Assembly: GCF_900094595.1 (NCBI RefSeq)
Contig: NZ_FMAD01000018.1
Location: 1-64,000, forward strand
Reading direction: 5' to 3'
From: Cupriavidus alkaliphilus
Lineage (GTDB): Bacteria; Pseudomonadota; Gammaproteobacteria; Burkholderiales; Burkholderiaceae
DNA length: 64,000 bases
The notes under the pieces are model-generated. The model saw only the letters and a list, made by a program, of their open reading frames with translations, did no database searches and was not told the DNA's origin. Every line of letters starts with the position of its first letter. The stretch's first letter is position 1. A program made the translations under genes and the position numbers. Positions 29,446 to 40,908 of this stretch are shown one piece after another.

Positions 29446-29451
29446 ATTGTA
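29446..29451 (-). promoter_or_regulatory. -10 box of the ahcY promoter
   Basis: TACAAT on the minus strand ends at 29446. Transcription would start about seven bases on, near 29439, directly at the 5' end of the SAH riboswitch, which supports the call. No good -35 hexamer is seen at 17 bp. Confidence 0.55.
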
Positions 29452-29498
29452 GCGTGCCCGGACGCCTTGCGCACCGGCACCCTCCGATTCCTGCACAG

Positions 29499-30335
<837 letters not shown>

Positions 30336-30393
30336 GCGGCGCGCGCGCCGCCCGGGCTGCCCGGTTGGCGCTCAACTGCCGCTCAATTGGTGC

Positions 30394-30843
30394 TCAGTTG
30401 CCGCCGCTGGACAACGGCACCAGCTTGAACGCGGCGCGCGCCACGCACACCACGTTGCCGTCGGCATCCTTCACTTCGCCCTCGCAGAACGCAATGCGCG
30501 CGCCGCGGCGCAGGCAGCGCGCTTCCAGCATCAGTTCGCCGCGCGCGGCGGCGAGGAAATGGGTCGACATGTCGATGGTGATCACGCCGGTTTCCGTCGG
30601 CGCGTGCGAGCGCGCGGCGCCGCTCAGCGTGAAGTCCAGCGTCGCCATCAGCGTGCCGCCATGCACGTCGCCGCGGCTGTTCACCAGCTGTGGATGCGCC
30701 GGCAGGCGCGTGCGGCAGTAGCCCTCTTCGATCAGCTCCGGCTGCAGCCCGAAATAACGCATCAGCGGCACGTCGATGCCGAAATAGGGCTTTTCAGGCG
30801 TGCCGGGGGCGGCGGGGATGATTTCGGGGAGCTGGGTCGACAT
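30394..30843 (-). CDS. PaaI-family hotdog thioesterase
   Basis: A 149-residue single-hotdog acyl-CoA thioesterase. The active-site pattern SRGDVHGGTLMATLDFTLSGAAR (HGG with downstream Asp) is that of the PaaI/YdiI group. The substrate is unknown; members act on aromatic and medium-chain acyl-CoA. No strong ribosome site precedes the ATG at 30843. It lies downstream of the thi operon's GNAT gene with 123 bp between them, so it may have its own promoter. Confidence 0.85.
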   Translation of the reverse strand: MSTQLPEIIPAAPGTPEKPYFGIDVPLMRYFGLQPELIEEGYCRTRLPAHPQLVNSRGDVHGGTLMATLDFTLSGAARSHAPTETGVITIDMSTHFLAAARGELMLEARCLRRGARIAFCEGEVKDADGNVVCVARAAFKLVPLSSGGN

Positions 30844-30966
30844 GGTGGGCGCGGCTGGGTGGAATGGCGGGGACTGCTGCCCGACATCATAGCGGCGGGG
30901 CCCGGTCCGCTTCCCGCGGCTGGGCGAATGTCGCACAAATCTTGGCGCGGGCGTGCGGCCCGCCAC

Positions 30967-31473
30967 TCACAGCGTTTGCCGCATGGCCACGCGCTGCCGC
31001 AATCCTGCGGCGCGCTGTGCCGCCAGCGCCTCCGACAGCAACGGGCAAAGCTCGCTGTCCTCCAGCCGCCGGAACCCCATTGAGGCATAGAACGGCGCAT
31101 TCCAGGGCAAATGCGCGAAGGTGGTCAGGCTCAGCGTTCGCAGTCCGCCCGCCCGCGCCCAGCCCTGCACGGTCCCGACCAGCGCGCGCCCGATCCCGCG
31201 CCGGCCATGGTCCGGATGCACGTCCATCTCGTCGAGATAGCCGCATGCGCCTTTGCGGCTGGCCAGCGCGAATCCCGCGACTTCACCGCCGTGTTCGGCC
31301 ACCCACAGGCGCCCTTCGCGCTGCGCCGCGGCCAGTGCCGCCTCCGGCGTGCTGACCAGGCGCAGCAGCGCCGGCAGGTCGCCTTCCGGAAACAGCGCGG
31401 CGGCGGCCAGCTCGATGTCGGGCAGACGCGGCAGGTCGTCCGCGGCCGCCAGGCGAATGCGCGGGGCGGCCAC
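30967..31473 (-). CDS. GNAT acetyltransferase at the end of the thiamine operon
   Basis: A 168-residue GNAT enzyme. The acetyl-CoA loop is MDVHPDHGRRGIGRALVGTVQGWA, followed by LTTFAHLPWNAPFYASMGFR, typical of the RimI-like superfamily. The GTG at 31473 gives MAAPRIRLAAADD (a usual GNAT opening) and lies only 7 bp after the thiE stop codon with GAGGG just upstream, so the gene is probably translated with the thi operon. The substrate is unknown and no link to thiamine chemistry can be shown. Confidence 0.78.
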   Translation of the reverse strand: MAAPRIRLAAADDLPRLPDIELAAAALFPEGDLPALLRLVSTPEAALAAAQREGRLWVAEHGGEVAGFALASRKGACGYLDEMDVHPDHGRRGIGRALVGTVQGWARAGGLRTLSLTTFAHLPWNAPFYASMGFRRLEDSELCPLLSEALAAQRAAGLRQRVAMRQTL

Positions 31474-31480
31474 GGCGCCC

Positions 31481-32614
31481 TCAGCCGGCCGGGAACAGGC
31501 TGACCAGGCGGGCCACCGCGGCCGGCACGTCGTCGGCCTCGGTGACAGCGCGCACCACGGCGGCGCTGCCGACGCCCACGGCGAGCACTTCGCGCATATT
31601 CGACGCATTGACGCCGCCGATGCCGACCAGCGACGGGATCACCGGCTGCATCAGCTTCGCATACGCACGGAAGCGGCCCATGCCTTGCGGCTGGGTCGGC
31701 ATCACCTTGGTGGTGGTCGGGAAGATCGCGCCCAGCGCCAGGTAGCTGGGGCGGATCGCGGCCACGCGCAGCATCTCGGCGTAGCCGTGCGTGGACACGC
31801 CCAGCCGCAGCCCCGATGCGCGGATCGCGTCGAGGTCGGCATCGTCCAGGTCTTCCTGGCCCAGGTGGATGCCGTAGATGCCGCTGTGCGCGCCATGGGC
31901 GGCGTGATGGTCGAGCGCCGCCCGCCAGTGGTCGTTGATGAACAGGCGCGACGACGAGCCCTGCATGGCCCTGGCCGCGCGCGCAATCTCGGCGCGCACC
32001 GCGGCAGCGTCGCCGGACTTGAAGCGCAGCTGCAGCGTCGGCACGTTCAGCGGCGCCAGGCGTTCGATCCACTCGGCGCTCGGCACCACCACGTACAGGC
32101 CCAGCGCGGGGCACGGCGCGAACGGCGCCGCGGTGTGCTCGGGCGCCACCAGCGCGGCGTGGCGCACGTGCGGGAAGCGCGCGAAGTCGGACGGCCAGTC
32201 GGCCGAACCCGGCGCCCAGGCGCGCGCCAGGCACAGCGCATCGTGAGCCGGGAAATGCAGCGACAGGCAGGCCAGCAGCACCGCGACGAAGGCGGGAGAA
32301 TGCGGCTGCCCGGTATCCGCGGCGACCGAGAACACCCAGGTGCCCATCGGCGAGCGCACGGTGTCGATCCACTGGCCGCCCTCCCGGTCGGTCTCGATCA
32401 GCGTGGCACCGGCGGCGGCAACGCGCGCGATGGTGTCGGCATCGGCTTCACCGTCGGACAGCAGCACGTCGTGGGCGCCTGGCTGCGCCGGGCCGTCTTG
32501 CAGGCGCCAGGCCTGCCACGGCTTGTCGTCGATGCCGAAGGTGTCGCCATAGTGTTCCAGCACCGCCTGGCGCAGCGGGCCGTCGCTGGGGGCGTGCACG
32601 GCGCGGCGGGTCAT
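31481..32614 (-). CDS. thiE: thiamine-phosphate synthase with N-terminal extension
   Basis: A 377-residue protein; ordinary ThiE has about 210. The C-terminal 200 residues are the TIM-barrel synthase that joins HMP-PP and thiazole phosphate: TLQLRFKSGD, RLFINDHWRAAL, GIHLGQEDLDDADL, LGAIFPTTTK and IGGVNASNM. The first 170 residues lack this similarity. They include HDVLLSDGEADAD and GTWVFSVAAD...AVLLACLSLHFPAHDALCLARAWA, which resemble in order a degenerate C-terminal half of ThiD (inference). It starts with an ATGA overlap on thiG, so translation is coupled. Confidence 0.9.
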   Translation of the reverse strand: MTRRAVHAPSDGPLRQAVLEHYGDTFGIDDKPWQAWRLQDGPAQPGAHDVLLSDGEADADTIARVAAAGATLIETDREGGQWIDTVRSPMGTWVFSVAADTGQPHSPAFVAVLLACLSLHFPAHDALCLARAWAPGSADWPSDFARFPHVRHAALVAPEHTAAPFAPCPALGLYVVVPSAEWIERLAPLNVPTLQLRFKSGDAAAVRAEIARAARAMQGSSSRLFINDHWRAALDHHAAHGAHSGIYGIHLGQEDLDDADLDAIRASGLRLGVSTHGYAEMLRVAAIRPSYLALGAIFPTTTKVMPTQPQGMGRFRAYAKLMQPVIPSLVGIGGVNASNMREVLAVGVGSAAVVRAVTEADDVPAAVARLVSLFPAG

Positions 32615-33447
32615 GCGCGCTGCTCCGTGTCGTCGGCGTGCCAGAACGGCATGCCCACCACCGGGGTGCTGGCCTGCGCGACCTCGCGCTCGGGCATCGG
32701 CCCGGCCAGGTAAGCGGTGCGGCCCGCGGCCACGGCCTGGGCGAAGGCGCGCGCCATGTCGACCGGGTAGGCGGCCTGCGCCACCGCGGTGTTGAGCAGC
32801 ACGCCGTCGTAGCCCCACTCCAGCACCTGCGCCGCATGCGACGGCAGGCCCAGGCCGGCATCGACGATCAGCGGCGTGTCGGGCAGGCGCTCGCGCAGCA
32901 CGCGCATCGCGTGCGGGTTGACCGCGCCGCGGCCGGTGCCGATCGGCGCGGCCCATGGCATCAGCGCCTGGCAGCCGACGTCGAGCAGGCGGCGGCACAG
33001 CACCAGGTCCTCGGTGCAGTACGGCAGCACCTTGAAGCCCTCCTTGATCAGGGTCTCGGCCACGGCCGGCAGGTTCAGCGTGTCGGGCTGCAGGGTGTAG
33101 TCGTCGCCGATCAGTTCGAGCTTGATCCACGGCGTCTCGAACACCTCGCGCGCCATCATCGCGGTGGTGATGACTTCCTGCGCAGTGAAGCAGCCGGCGG
33201 TGTTGGGCAGCACCGGCACGTTCAGCGCCTTGAGCATCTGCCAGAACGCCTGGCCGCCCTCGCCATCGCCGACCGCGCCCTGGCGGCGCAGCGCAACGGT
33301 GATCATGGCCGGCGCGGAGGCCTGCACGGCCGCTTCCAGCGTGGCCGGCGAGGGATAGCGCGCGGTGCCCAGCAGCAGGCGCGAGCCGAACGACTCGCCA
33401 TACAGCACGAACGGGTCGCGCAGGGTTGCGGAAGGTTCGAAGGTCAT
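32611..33447 (-). CDS. thiG: thiazole synthase
   Basis: A 278-residue ThiG that builds the thiazole phosphate ring from deoxyxylulose phosphate, dehydroglycine and the ThiS thiocarboxylate. Signs are GSRLLLGTARYPSPATLEAAV, KLELIGDDYTLQPDT, EGFKVLPYCTEDLVLCRRL (Schiff-base Lys region), PIGTGRGAVN and DAGLGLPSHAAQVLEWGYDGVLLNTAVA. It overlaps thiE by four bases and lies 3 bp after thiS. Confidence 0.96.
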   Translation of the reverse strand: MTFEPSATLRDPFVLYGESFGSRLLLGTARYPSPATLEAAVQASAPAMITVALRRQGAVGDGEGGQAFWQMLKALNVPVLPNTAGCFTAQEVITTAMMAREVFETPWIKLELIGDDYTLQPDTLNLPAVAETLIKEGFKVLPYCTEDLVLCRRLLDVGCQALMPWAAPIGTGRGAVNPHAMRVLRERLPDTPLIVDAGLGLPSHAAQVLEWGYDGVLLNTAVAQAAYPVDMARAFAQAVAAGRTAYLAGPMPEREVAQASTPVVGMPFWHADDTEQRA

Positions 33448-33450
33448 GGG

Positions 33451-33648
33451 TCAGCCTCCCGTCACGGGTTGCACGAGGTCGATGCGGTCGCCGGCCGCAA
33501 GAGGGGTGTTGGCGTGCGCGGCGCGCGGCACGAACTGGCCGTTGACCGCCGCGGCAAAGGGGGGCGCGATCTGCGCCGCGCTCACCGCGTCCGCCAGCGT
33601 GGCGGATTCGGCAAGGGCAAGCGGTCGGCCGTTGAGCAGGATATCCAT
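33451..33648 (-). CDS. thiS: sulfur carrier protein ThiS
   Basis: A 65-residue beta-grasp sulfur carrier. It begins MDILLNGRPLALAESATLAD, carries the usual VNGQFVPRAAHANTPLAAGDRI segment, and ends in the di-glycine tail TGG that is thiocarboxylated. It sits between thiO and thiG with gaps of 12 and 3 bp. Confidence 0.96.
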   Translation of the reverse strand: MDILLNGRPLALAESATLADAVSAAQIAPPFAAAVNGQFVPRAAHANTPLAAGDRIDLVQPVTGG

Positions 33649-33660
33649 GTCAGTCTTGCA

Positions 33661-34851
33661 TTAATGCAGCGTTCCGGAGCGCGGCCCGATGGTGGGCGCC
33701 GGCGCTTCCGTCACCGCCTCGATCATACCGGGCCAGCGCAGCGCGGCCGGCACGGCATGCGCGGCGGGATCGCCCTTGAGCAGCGCGCCCACCACCGCGC
33801 ACGCGGCCTCGGTCACCGCCGGGGCGATCAGGAAGCCGTGGCGGTACAGGCCGTTCACGCGCACCACGCGCGCGCGCTGGTCCACGCGGATCGCCGGCAG
33901 GTGGTCGGGGCGGGTCGGGCGGCGCTGCACGTTCAGCTCCAGCACGCGCGCCTCGCCGAAGGAAGGGTGCAGCGAATGCGCGGCCGACAGCAGCTCCAGC
34001 GCGGAACGCACGCTCATCGGCGAATCGTCCTCGCTTTCCAGCTCGGTCGCGCCGATCACATACAGGTCGTTGGGCTTGGGCGCGATATAGATCGGGTAGC
34101 GCGGATGCAGCAGGCGCACCGGACGGTGCAGCCTGACGTCGGGCGCATGCACGCGCACCACTTCGCCGCGCAGGCCACGCAGGCCGGGCTGGCTGCCGCC
34201 GGGCTGCGCCGGCCACGCGTTGCGCGCACCGAGGCCGCGGCAGTCCAGCACCACGTCGGCGTGGATGCCAAGCTGGGGCAGCGAGCCGGCATCGACCTCG
34301 CCCGCCTCCCACACGCAATGCACGCCTTCGCTGACCGCGCACGACAGCAGCGCACGCAGCGCGCCGCGGTTGTCGAGCTGGCCTTCGCCGGCCAGCAGCA
34401 GTCCCTGCGGAAAGCGGCCCGCCAGCGCCGGCTCGACCTCGCCCACGCCCTTGCCGTCGAGCGCGCGCAGCCGCTGCGCCACCAGTTCCGGCGGCGCCAC
34501 CGCGCGCACGCGGCTGGTGAACAGCGACATCTCGGCGCGGTCGCGCGCATGCCAGACCACCAGCGTGCCGTCCTCCTGGAAGAAGACCGGTTCCGCCAGC
34601 TCGGCCAGCCAGGCGCGCCACAGGTCGACGCTGGCGATGCCGAGGTCGACGATGCGGCGCTCGGCGATGGCCGACTCGGCCAGCGGCGCCAGCATGGCCG
34701 CGGCCACGTAGGCGGCCGAGCCCGCGCCGTCCGGGCCGGCCCGCTCCACCAGCGCCACGCGGGCGCCGCTGCGGACCAGCAACCAGGCGGCCAGGCGGCC
34801 GGCAAGGCCGGCCCCGAGGATGGCGACGTCAAACGACTGCACTGCTGTCAT
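33661..34851 (-). CDS. thiO: glycine oxidase
   Basis: A 396-residue FAD enzyme of the DAO family that oxidises glycine to the imine used by ThiG; aerobic beta-proteobacteria use it in place of ThiH. The dinucleotide loop is FDVAILGAGLAGRLAAWLLV, followed by a DCRGLGARN segment, LRGEVVRV, HPRYPIYIAPKPNDLYVIGATE and a C-terminal NGLYRHGFLIAPAVTE. The product order thiC-thiO-thiS-thiG-thiE is the standard one for the group. Confidence 0.93.
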   Translation of the reverse strand: MTAVQSFDVAILGAGLAGRLAAWLLVRSGARVALVERAGPDGAGSAAYVAAAMLAPLAESAIAERRIVDLGIASVDLWRAWLAELAEPVFFQEDGTLVVWHARDRAEMSLFTSRVRAVAPPELVAQRLRALDGKGVGEVEPALAGRFPQGLLLAGEGQLDNRGALRALLSCAVSEGVHCVWEAGEVDAGSLPQLGIHADVVLDCRGLGARNAWPAQPGGSQPGLRGLRGEVVRVHAPDVRLHRPVRLLHPRYPIYIAPKPNDLYVIGATELESEDDSPMSVRSALELLSAAHSLHPSFGEARVLELNVQRRPTRPDHLPAIRVDQRARVVRVNGLYRHGFLIAPAVTEAACAVVGALLKGDPAAHAVPAALRWPGMIEAVTEAPAPTIGPRSGTLH

Positions 34852-34945
34852 GAGGGTGTTGTGCCGGGCGCGCCGTGCGGCCGCGTCCGGCCTCCTTGTT
34901 ATCGGTGCCGCCGCGCGGGGCGCTGCGCGGCGGCGGATCTTGCGC

Positions 34946-34992
34946 GGGCATGGCTTGCGAGGCCATGCCCGTCCTGCCGTGACTTCGGCAGG
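34946..34992. repeat. two hairpins between thiC and thiO
   Basis: GGGCATGGC (34946-34954) pairs with GCCATGCCC (34962-34970), and CCTGCCG (34973-34979) pairs with CGGCAGG (34986-34992). They lie in the 156-bp thiC-thiO gap. There is no T-run on the minus strand, so full termination is unlikely; an attenuator or an RNA-processing site that sets a higher level of thiC is possible. Confidence 0.5.
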
Positions 34993-35007
34993 TTTTCAGC
35001 TACTGCC

Positions 35008-37083
<2,076 letters not shown>

Positions 37084-37292
37084 TTCATCCAACGGGTTGA
37101 ATTTAAGCACAGAGCCCCGGTGGGCGCCAGTGCCAGTTCGCCACCACGAGTGGTGCCACAGCTGTGCAAAAAGGTATCGAATCGCGCATGCTGCATCGCA
37201 AAAACCCGCCGCAAGCGGACGAACAGGCACTCCTACGCGCGCGGCGTGATCTACCATGCAAGCAAACGGCAAGTCCCGACCCAGGAGACACC

Positions 37293-38963
37293 ATGACCGA
37301 CGCCGCCACCCACCGCGTCTTCAACCAGGTGCCGGATCTCGCGCACTACAACCTGTTCGACAGCGATCCCACGGTGCGGGCCGCGCTGGAGCGCCTCGGC
37401 GGCGGCTGGCATGCCGACGCGCTGCGGCAGTTCGGCGCGCGGCTGGGCGAGCCGGAGGTGCAGCAATGGGCAGCGGATGCCAATCGCCATGCGCCGGAGC
37501 TGCACACCCACAGCCGCACTGGCGAACGCATCGACATGGTCGAGTTCCACCCCGGCTGGCACGCGCTGCTGGGGCTGTTGCGCAGCCAGCAGCTGCAGGC
37601 CCTGCCCTTCGCGCAACCGCGTGCCGGCGCCTGGGCGGCGCGCACGGCGGGGTACTTCCTGCAGGCGCAGGTGGAATCGGGCTCGCTGTGCCCGCCCACC
37701 ATGACCTTCGCCAGCATCCCGGTGCTGCGCAAGGAAGCCACGCTGTTCCCCGAGCTGGAACCGCGCCTGTATGCAACCGAGCATGACGCGCGCGACCTGC
37801 CATGGCGCGACAAGACCGCGATCATGATCGGCATGGGCATGACCGAGAAGCAAGGGGGCTCAGACGTGCGCGCCAACACCACCGTGGCGCGCCCCGTGCG
37901 CGGCGAGGGCCGCGGCGCGGAATACGCGCTGACCGGCCATAAGTGGTTCTTCTCCGCGCCGATGTGCGATGCGCACCTGGTGGTGGCGCGCATGGGCGCC
38001 GAAGACGGTCCGCTGTCGTGCTTCTTCGTGCCGCGCTTTCGCGACGATGGCAGCCGCAACGCGGTGCAGATCCAGCGGCTCAAGGACAAGCTCGGCAACC
38101 GCTCCAATGCCAGCAGCGAAGTCGAGTTCCGCGACGCCACCGGCATCCTGATCGGCGAGGAAGGACGCGGCATCCCGACCATCATCGAGATGGCCACCAG
38201 CACGCGGCTGGACTGCGTGATCGGCAGCGCCGCGATCCTGCGCGCGGCCTTCGTGCAGGCGCTGCACCACACGCGCCACCGCAGCGCCTTCGGCCGCCTG
38301 CTGGCCGACCAGCCGCTGATGCGCAACGTGCTGGCGGACCTGGCGCTGGAATCCGAAGCCGCCACGCTGCTGATGATGGAACTGGGCCACGCCTTCGCGC
38401 AGGCCGAGGGCGACAACCCCGACCCGCTCGCCGCCGCATGGAAACGCGTGGTCACGCCCGCGGCCAAGTTCTGGGTGTGCAAGCGCACGCTCGAGGCCAC
38501 CGGCGAAGCGATGGAAGTCTGGGGCGGCAACGGCTATGTCGAGGAGGGCCCGATGGCGCGGCTGTACCGCGAGGCGCCGGTCAATTCGATCTGGGAAGGC
38601 TCGGGCAACATCATGTGCCTGGACGTGCTGCGCGCGCTCCAGCGCAATCCGGACGATGCCGCACGGCTGCTGCAGGACCTGTCGCGCCGCGCCGGCGGCC
38701 ACCCGGCGGTGCGCGCCGAACTGGCCTCGCTGCAGGCCATGCTGCGCGAGAACGCCGACCAGCTCGAAGCCAGTGCGCGCCGCTTTGCCCAGGGCCTGGT
38801 GCTGACCGCGCAGGCGGCACTGATGCTGGCGCATGCCGACCCCGCGCACGCGGAGCTGTTCGTCGCCAGCCGGCTCGGGCGCCAGCACGGGCGTGTATTC
38901 GGCACGCTCGACGCGGATGCCGGCGCGCTCGGGCGGGTGGCGTCGCGCGGCTTCGAGGGCTAG
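37293..38963 (+). CDS. aidB: AidB-like acyl-CoA dehydrogenase family protein
   Basis: A 556-residue flavoprotein of the AidB branch. The N-terminus (THRVFNQVPDLAHYNLFDSDP) and EFHPGWHALLGLL are AidB-specific. Flavin-binding segments are GMGMTEKQGGSDVRANTT and GHKWFFSAPMCDAHLVVAR. C-terminal parts include EAMEVWGGNGYVEEGPMARLYREAPVNSIWEGSGN. In E. coli AidB belongs to the Ada adaptive response and binds DNA; here no ada or alkB is adjacent and no Ada box was recognised, so its regulation may differ. The start at 37293 has CAGGAGAC upstream. Its last four bases overlap the convergent GMC gene. Confidence 0.92.
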   Translation: MTDAATHRVFNQVPDLAHYNLFDSDPTVRAALERLGGGWHADALRQFGARLGEPEVQQWAADANRHAPELHTHSRTGERIDMVEFHPGWHALLGLLRSQQLQALPFAQPRAGAWAARTAGYFLQAQVESGSLCPPTMTFASIPVLRKEATLFPELEPRLYATEHDARDLPWRDKTAIMIGMGMTEKQGGSDVRANTTVARPVRGEGRGAEYALTGHKWFFSAPMCDAHLVVARMGAEDGPLSCFFVPRFRDDGSRNAVQIQRLKDKLGNRSNASSEVEFRDATGILIGEEGRGIPTIIEMATSTRLDCVIGSAAILRAAFVQALHHTRHRSAFGRLLADQPLMRNVLADLALESEAATLLMMELGHAFAQAEGDNPDPLAAAWKRVVTPAAKFWVCKRTLEATGEAMEVWGGNGYVEEGPMARLYREAPVNSIWEGSGNIMCLDVLRALQRNPDDAARLLQDLSRRAGGHPAVRAELASLQAMLRENADQLEASARRFAQGLVLTAQAALMLAHADPAHAELFVASRLGRQHGRVFGTLDADAGALGRVASRGFEG

Positions 38964-40639
38964 GCCTCCATCGACTCCAGCACCCGCAGCATCACCCGCG
39001 GCGCATAGCGGATCAGGTCATGCGCGCGCTCGCCGATCATGATCGCGGGCGCATTGATGTTGCCACCGACCAGCGTCGGCATTACCGACGCATCGACCAC
39101 GCGCAGGCCTTCCACGCCGCGCACGCGCAGTTGCGGATCGACCACCGCCATCGCATCCATGCCCATGCGGCAGGTGCCGACCGGTTGGTAGATGGTGTCG
39201 GCGCGCTCGCGGACCAGCTCGCGCACGGCGGCATCGTCGCTGCCATCGGCGCGCAGGCCGGCCGTATAAAGTTCGCGCCCGCCGAAGCAGGCCAGCTGCG
39301 GCTGCGCCAGGATGCCGCGCACGATGCGCACCCCGGCCACCATGTCGTCGAGGTCGCGCGTGTCGCTGAGGTACTTCGGGTCGATCAGCGGGGCGCGCCG
39401 GATATCGGCCGCGGCCAGGCGGACCTCGCCGCGGCTGCGCGGGCGCAGCAGGCAGACGTGGCAGGAATAGCCATGGCCGAGATTCAGCCTGCGCATATGG
39501 TCATCGGCCAGGCCGACCACGAAATGCAGCTGCAGGTCGGGCTCGGGCAGCGCCGGGTGGCTGCGCAGAAAGCCACCGGCCTCGGCGAAGTTGCTCGACA
39601 TCATGCCGGCGCGCTCGCGCCGGTAGCGCAGCATTTCGGACAGCAGCCGCACAAGGCCGCCGAACGATACGCCGAACAGTTCGGGCACGGCGGTGCGCTT
39701 GTGCAGCACCACGTCGAGATGGTCCTGCAGGTTGGCGCCCACGCCCGGCAAGTCATGGACCACGTCGATGCCGTGCTCGCGCAGGTGCGCGGCGGGTCCG
39801 ACCCCCGAAACCATCAGCAGCTGCGGCGAGCCGAACGTGCCCGCGCACACGATCACGTCGCGACGCGCGCGCAGCAGCTGCTGGCGGCCGTCACGCTGCA
39901 CCAGCACCCCGGCAGCGTGGCGGCCTTCGAAGACGATGCGCAGGGCCTGCGTGTCGGTCAGCACGCGCAGCCGCGCCCGGCCGCCGTTGCAGGCGCGGTC
40001 GCGCGCGTTGCCGCCGTGCAGGTAGGCACGCGCGGCATTCCAGCGCTCGCCCGCGTGCTGCGTGACCTGGTACCAGCCGATGCCCTCCTGTTCTTCGCCG
40101 TTGAAATCGTCGTTGCGCGGATAGCCGGCCTGCTGCGCGGCCTCGATAAAGCGCTCGGCGAACGGATTGGGCGTGCGCAGGTCGCTGACATGCAGCGGTC
40201 CGTTGCCGCCGTGCAGCGGATCGTCGTCACTGCCGGCCAGGCGCTCGTTGCATTCGGCGCGGCGGAAGTACGGCAGCACGTCGTCCCAGGACCAGCCATC
40301 GCAGCCGGCATCGGCCCAGGCATCGTAGTCGGCGGGCCGCCCGCGCGTATAGATCATGGCATTGATCGACGAGCAGCCGCCCAGCCCGCGCCCGCGCGGC
40401 TGGTAGCCGCGGCGGCCGTTCAGGCCCGGCTGCGGCACGGTGTGGAAGCCGTAGTTGCGCGCCCCGGCGCGCGGCAGCAGCGCGGCCAGCCCGGCGGGTG
40501 TGCGCACCAGCACATGGTGGTCGTGGTGCCCGGCCTCGACCAGCGCGATGGTGTCGTCGCCGCTGTCGGCCAGGCGCCCCGCCAGCGCACAGCCCGCCGA
40601 GCCCGCGCCGACGATGACGTAGTCATAGGTGGTTTCCAT
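38960..40639 (-). CDS. GMC-family FAD oxidoreductase (choline/alcohol dehydrogenase-like)
   Basis: A 559-residue flavoprotein. FAD loop YDYVIVGAGSAGCALAGRL at the N-terminus; the GMC signature segments RGRGLGGCSSINAMIYTRG and GTFGSPQLLMVSGVGP are present; the C-terminal PVGTCRMGMDAMAVVDPQLRV and NINAPAIMIGERAHDLI complete the family pattern. The substrate cannot be set: relatives oxidise choline, polyethylene glycol, long-chain or aromatic alcohols. The aldehyde dehydrogenase gene divergent from it, 270 bp away, could use an aldehyde product. GGGGAG precedes the start. Confidence 0.88.
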   Translation of the reverse strand: METTYDYVIVGAGSAGCALAGRLADSGDDTIALVEAGHHDHHVLVRTPAGLAALLPRAGARNYGFHTVPQPGLNGRRGYQPRGRGLGGCSSINAMIYTRGRPADYDAWADAGCDGWSWDDVLPYFRRAECNERLAGSDDDPLHGGNGPLHVSDLRTPNPFAERFIEAAQQAGYPRNDDFNGEEQEGIGWYQVTQHAGERWNAARAYLHGGNARDRACNGGRARLRVLTDTQALRIVFEGRHAAGVLVQRDGRQQLLRARRDVIVCAGTFGSPQLLMVSGVGPAAHLREHGIDVVHDLPGVGANLQDHLDVVLHKRTAVPELFGVSFGGLVRLLSEMLRYRRERAGMMSSNFAEAGGFLRSHPALPEPDLQLHFVVGLADDHMRRLNLGHGYSCHVCLLRPRSRGEVRLAAADIRRAPLIDPKYLSDTRDLDDMVAGVRIVRGILAQPQLACFGGRELYTAGLRADGSDDAAVRELVRERADTIYQPVGTCRMGMDAMAVVDPQLRVRGVEGLRVVDASVMPTLVGGNINAPAIMIGERAHDLIRYAPRVMLRVLESMEA

Positions 40640-40908
40640 CTGTCTCCCCGCGGTTCCGCAGGCGGCGCGCATGCGTGAGCCGGGCCGCGCCGGCGCGCGC
40701 CCTGTCCGTCCAGCGGATGGCAAGCCGTGAGATTCAGTGTAGGCGCTGGCTCAGCGGTTGAAAAAGGGAGGCGGCGACGAAACGCGCGGCGCGCCGGACG
40801 GGCGTTTGAATTGGCCTTTTGGTAAGAGGCTTCGATTGTGTTGGCTGGCGCGCTGCCTTATCGTGCGCGATGGTGCGCCAATGTGCGCGGAAATCCAGGA
40901 GCGCAGCC

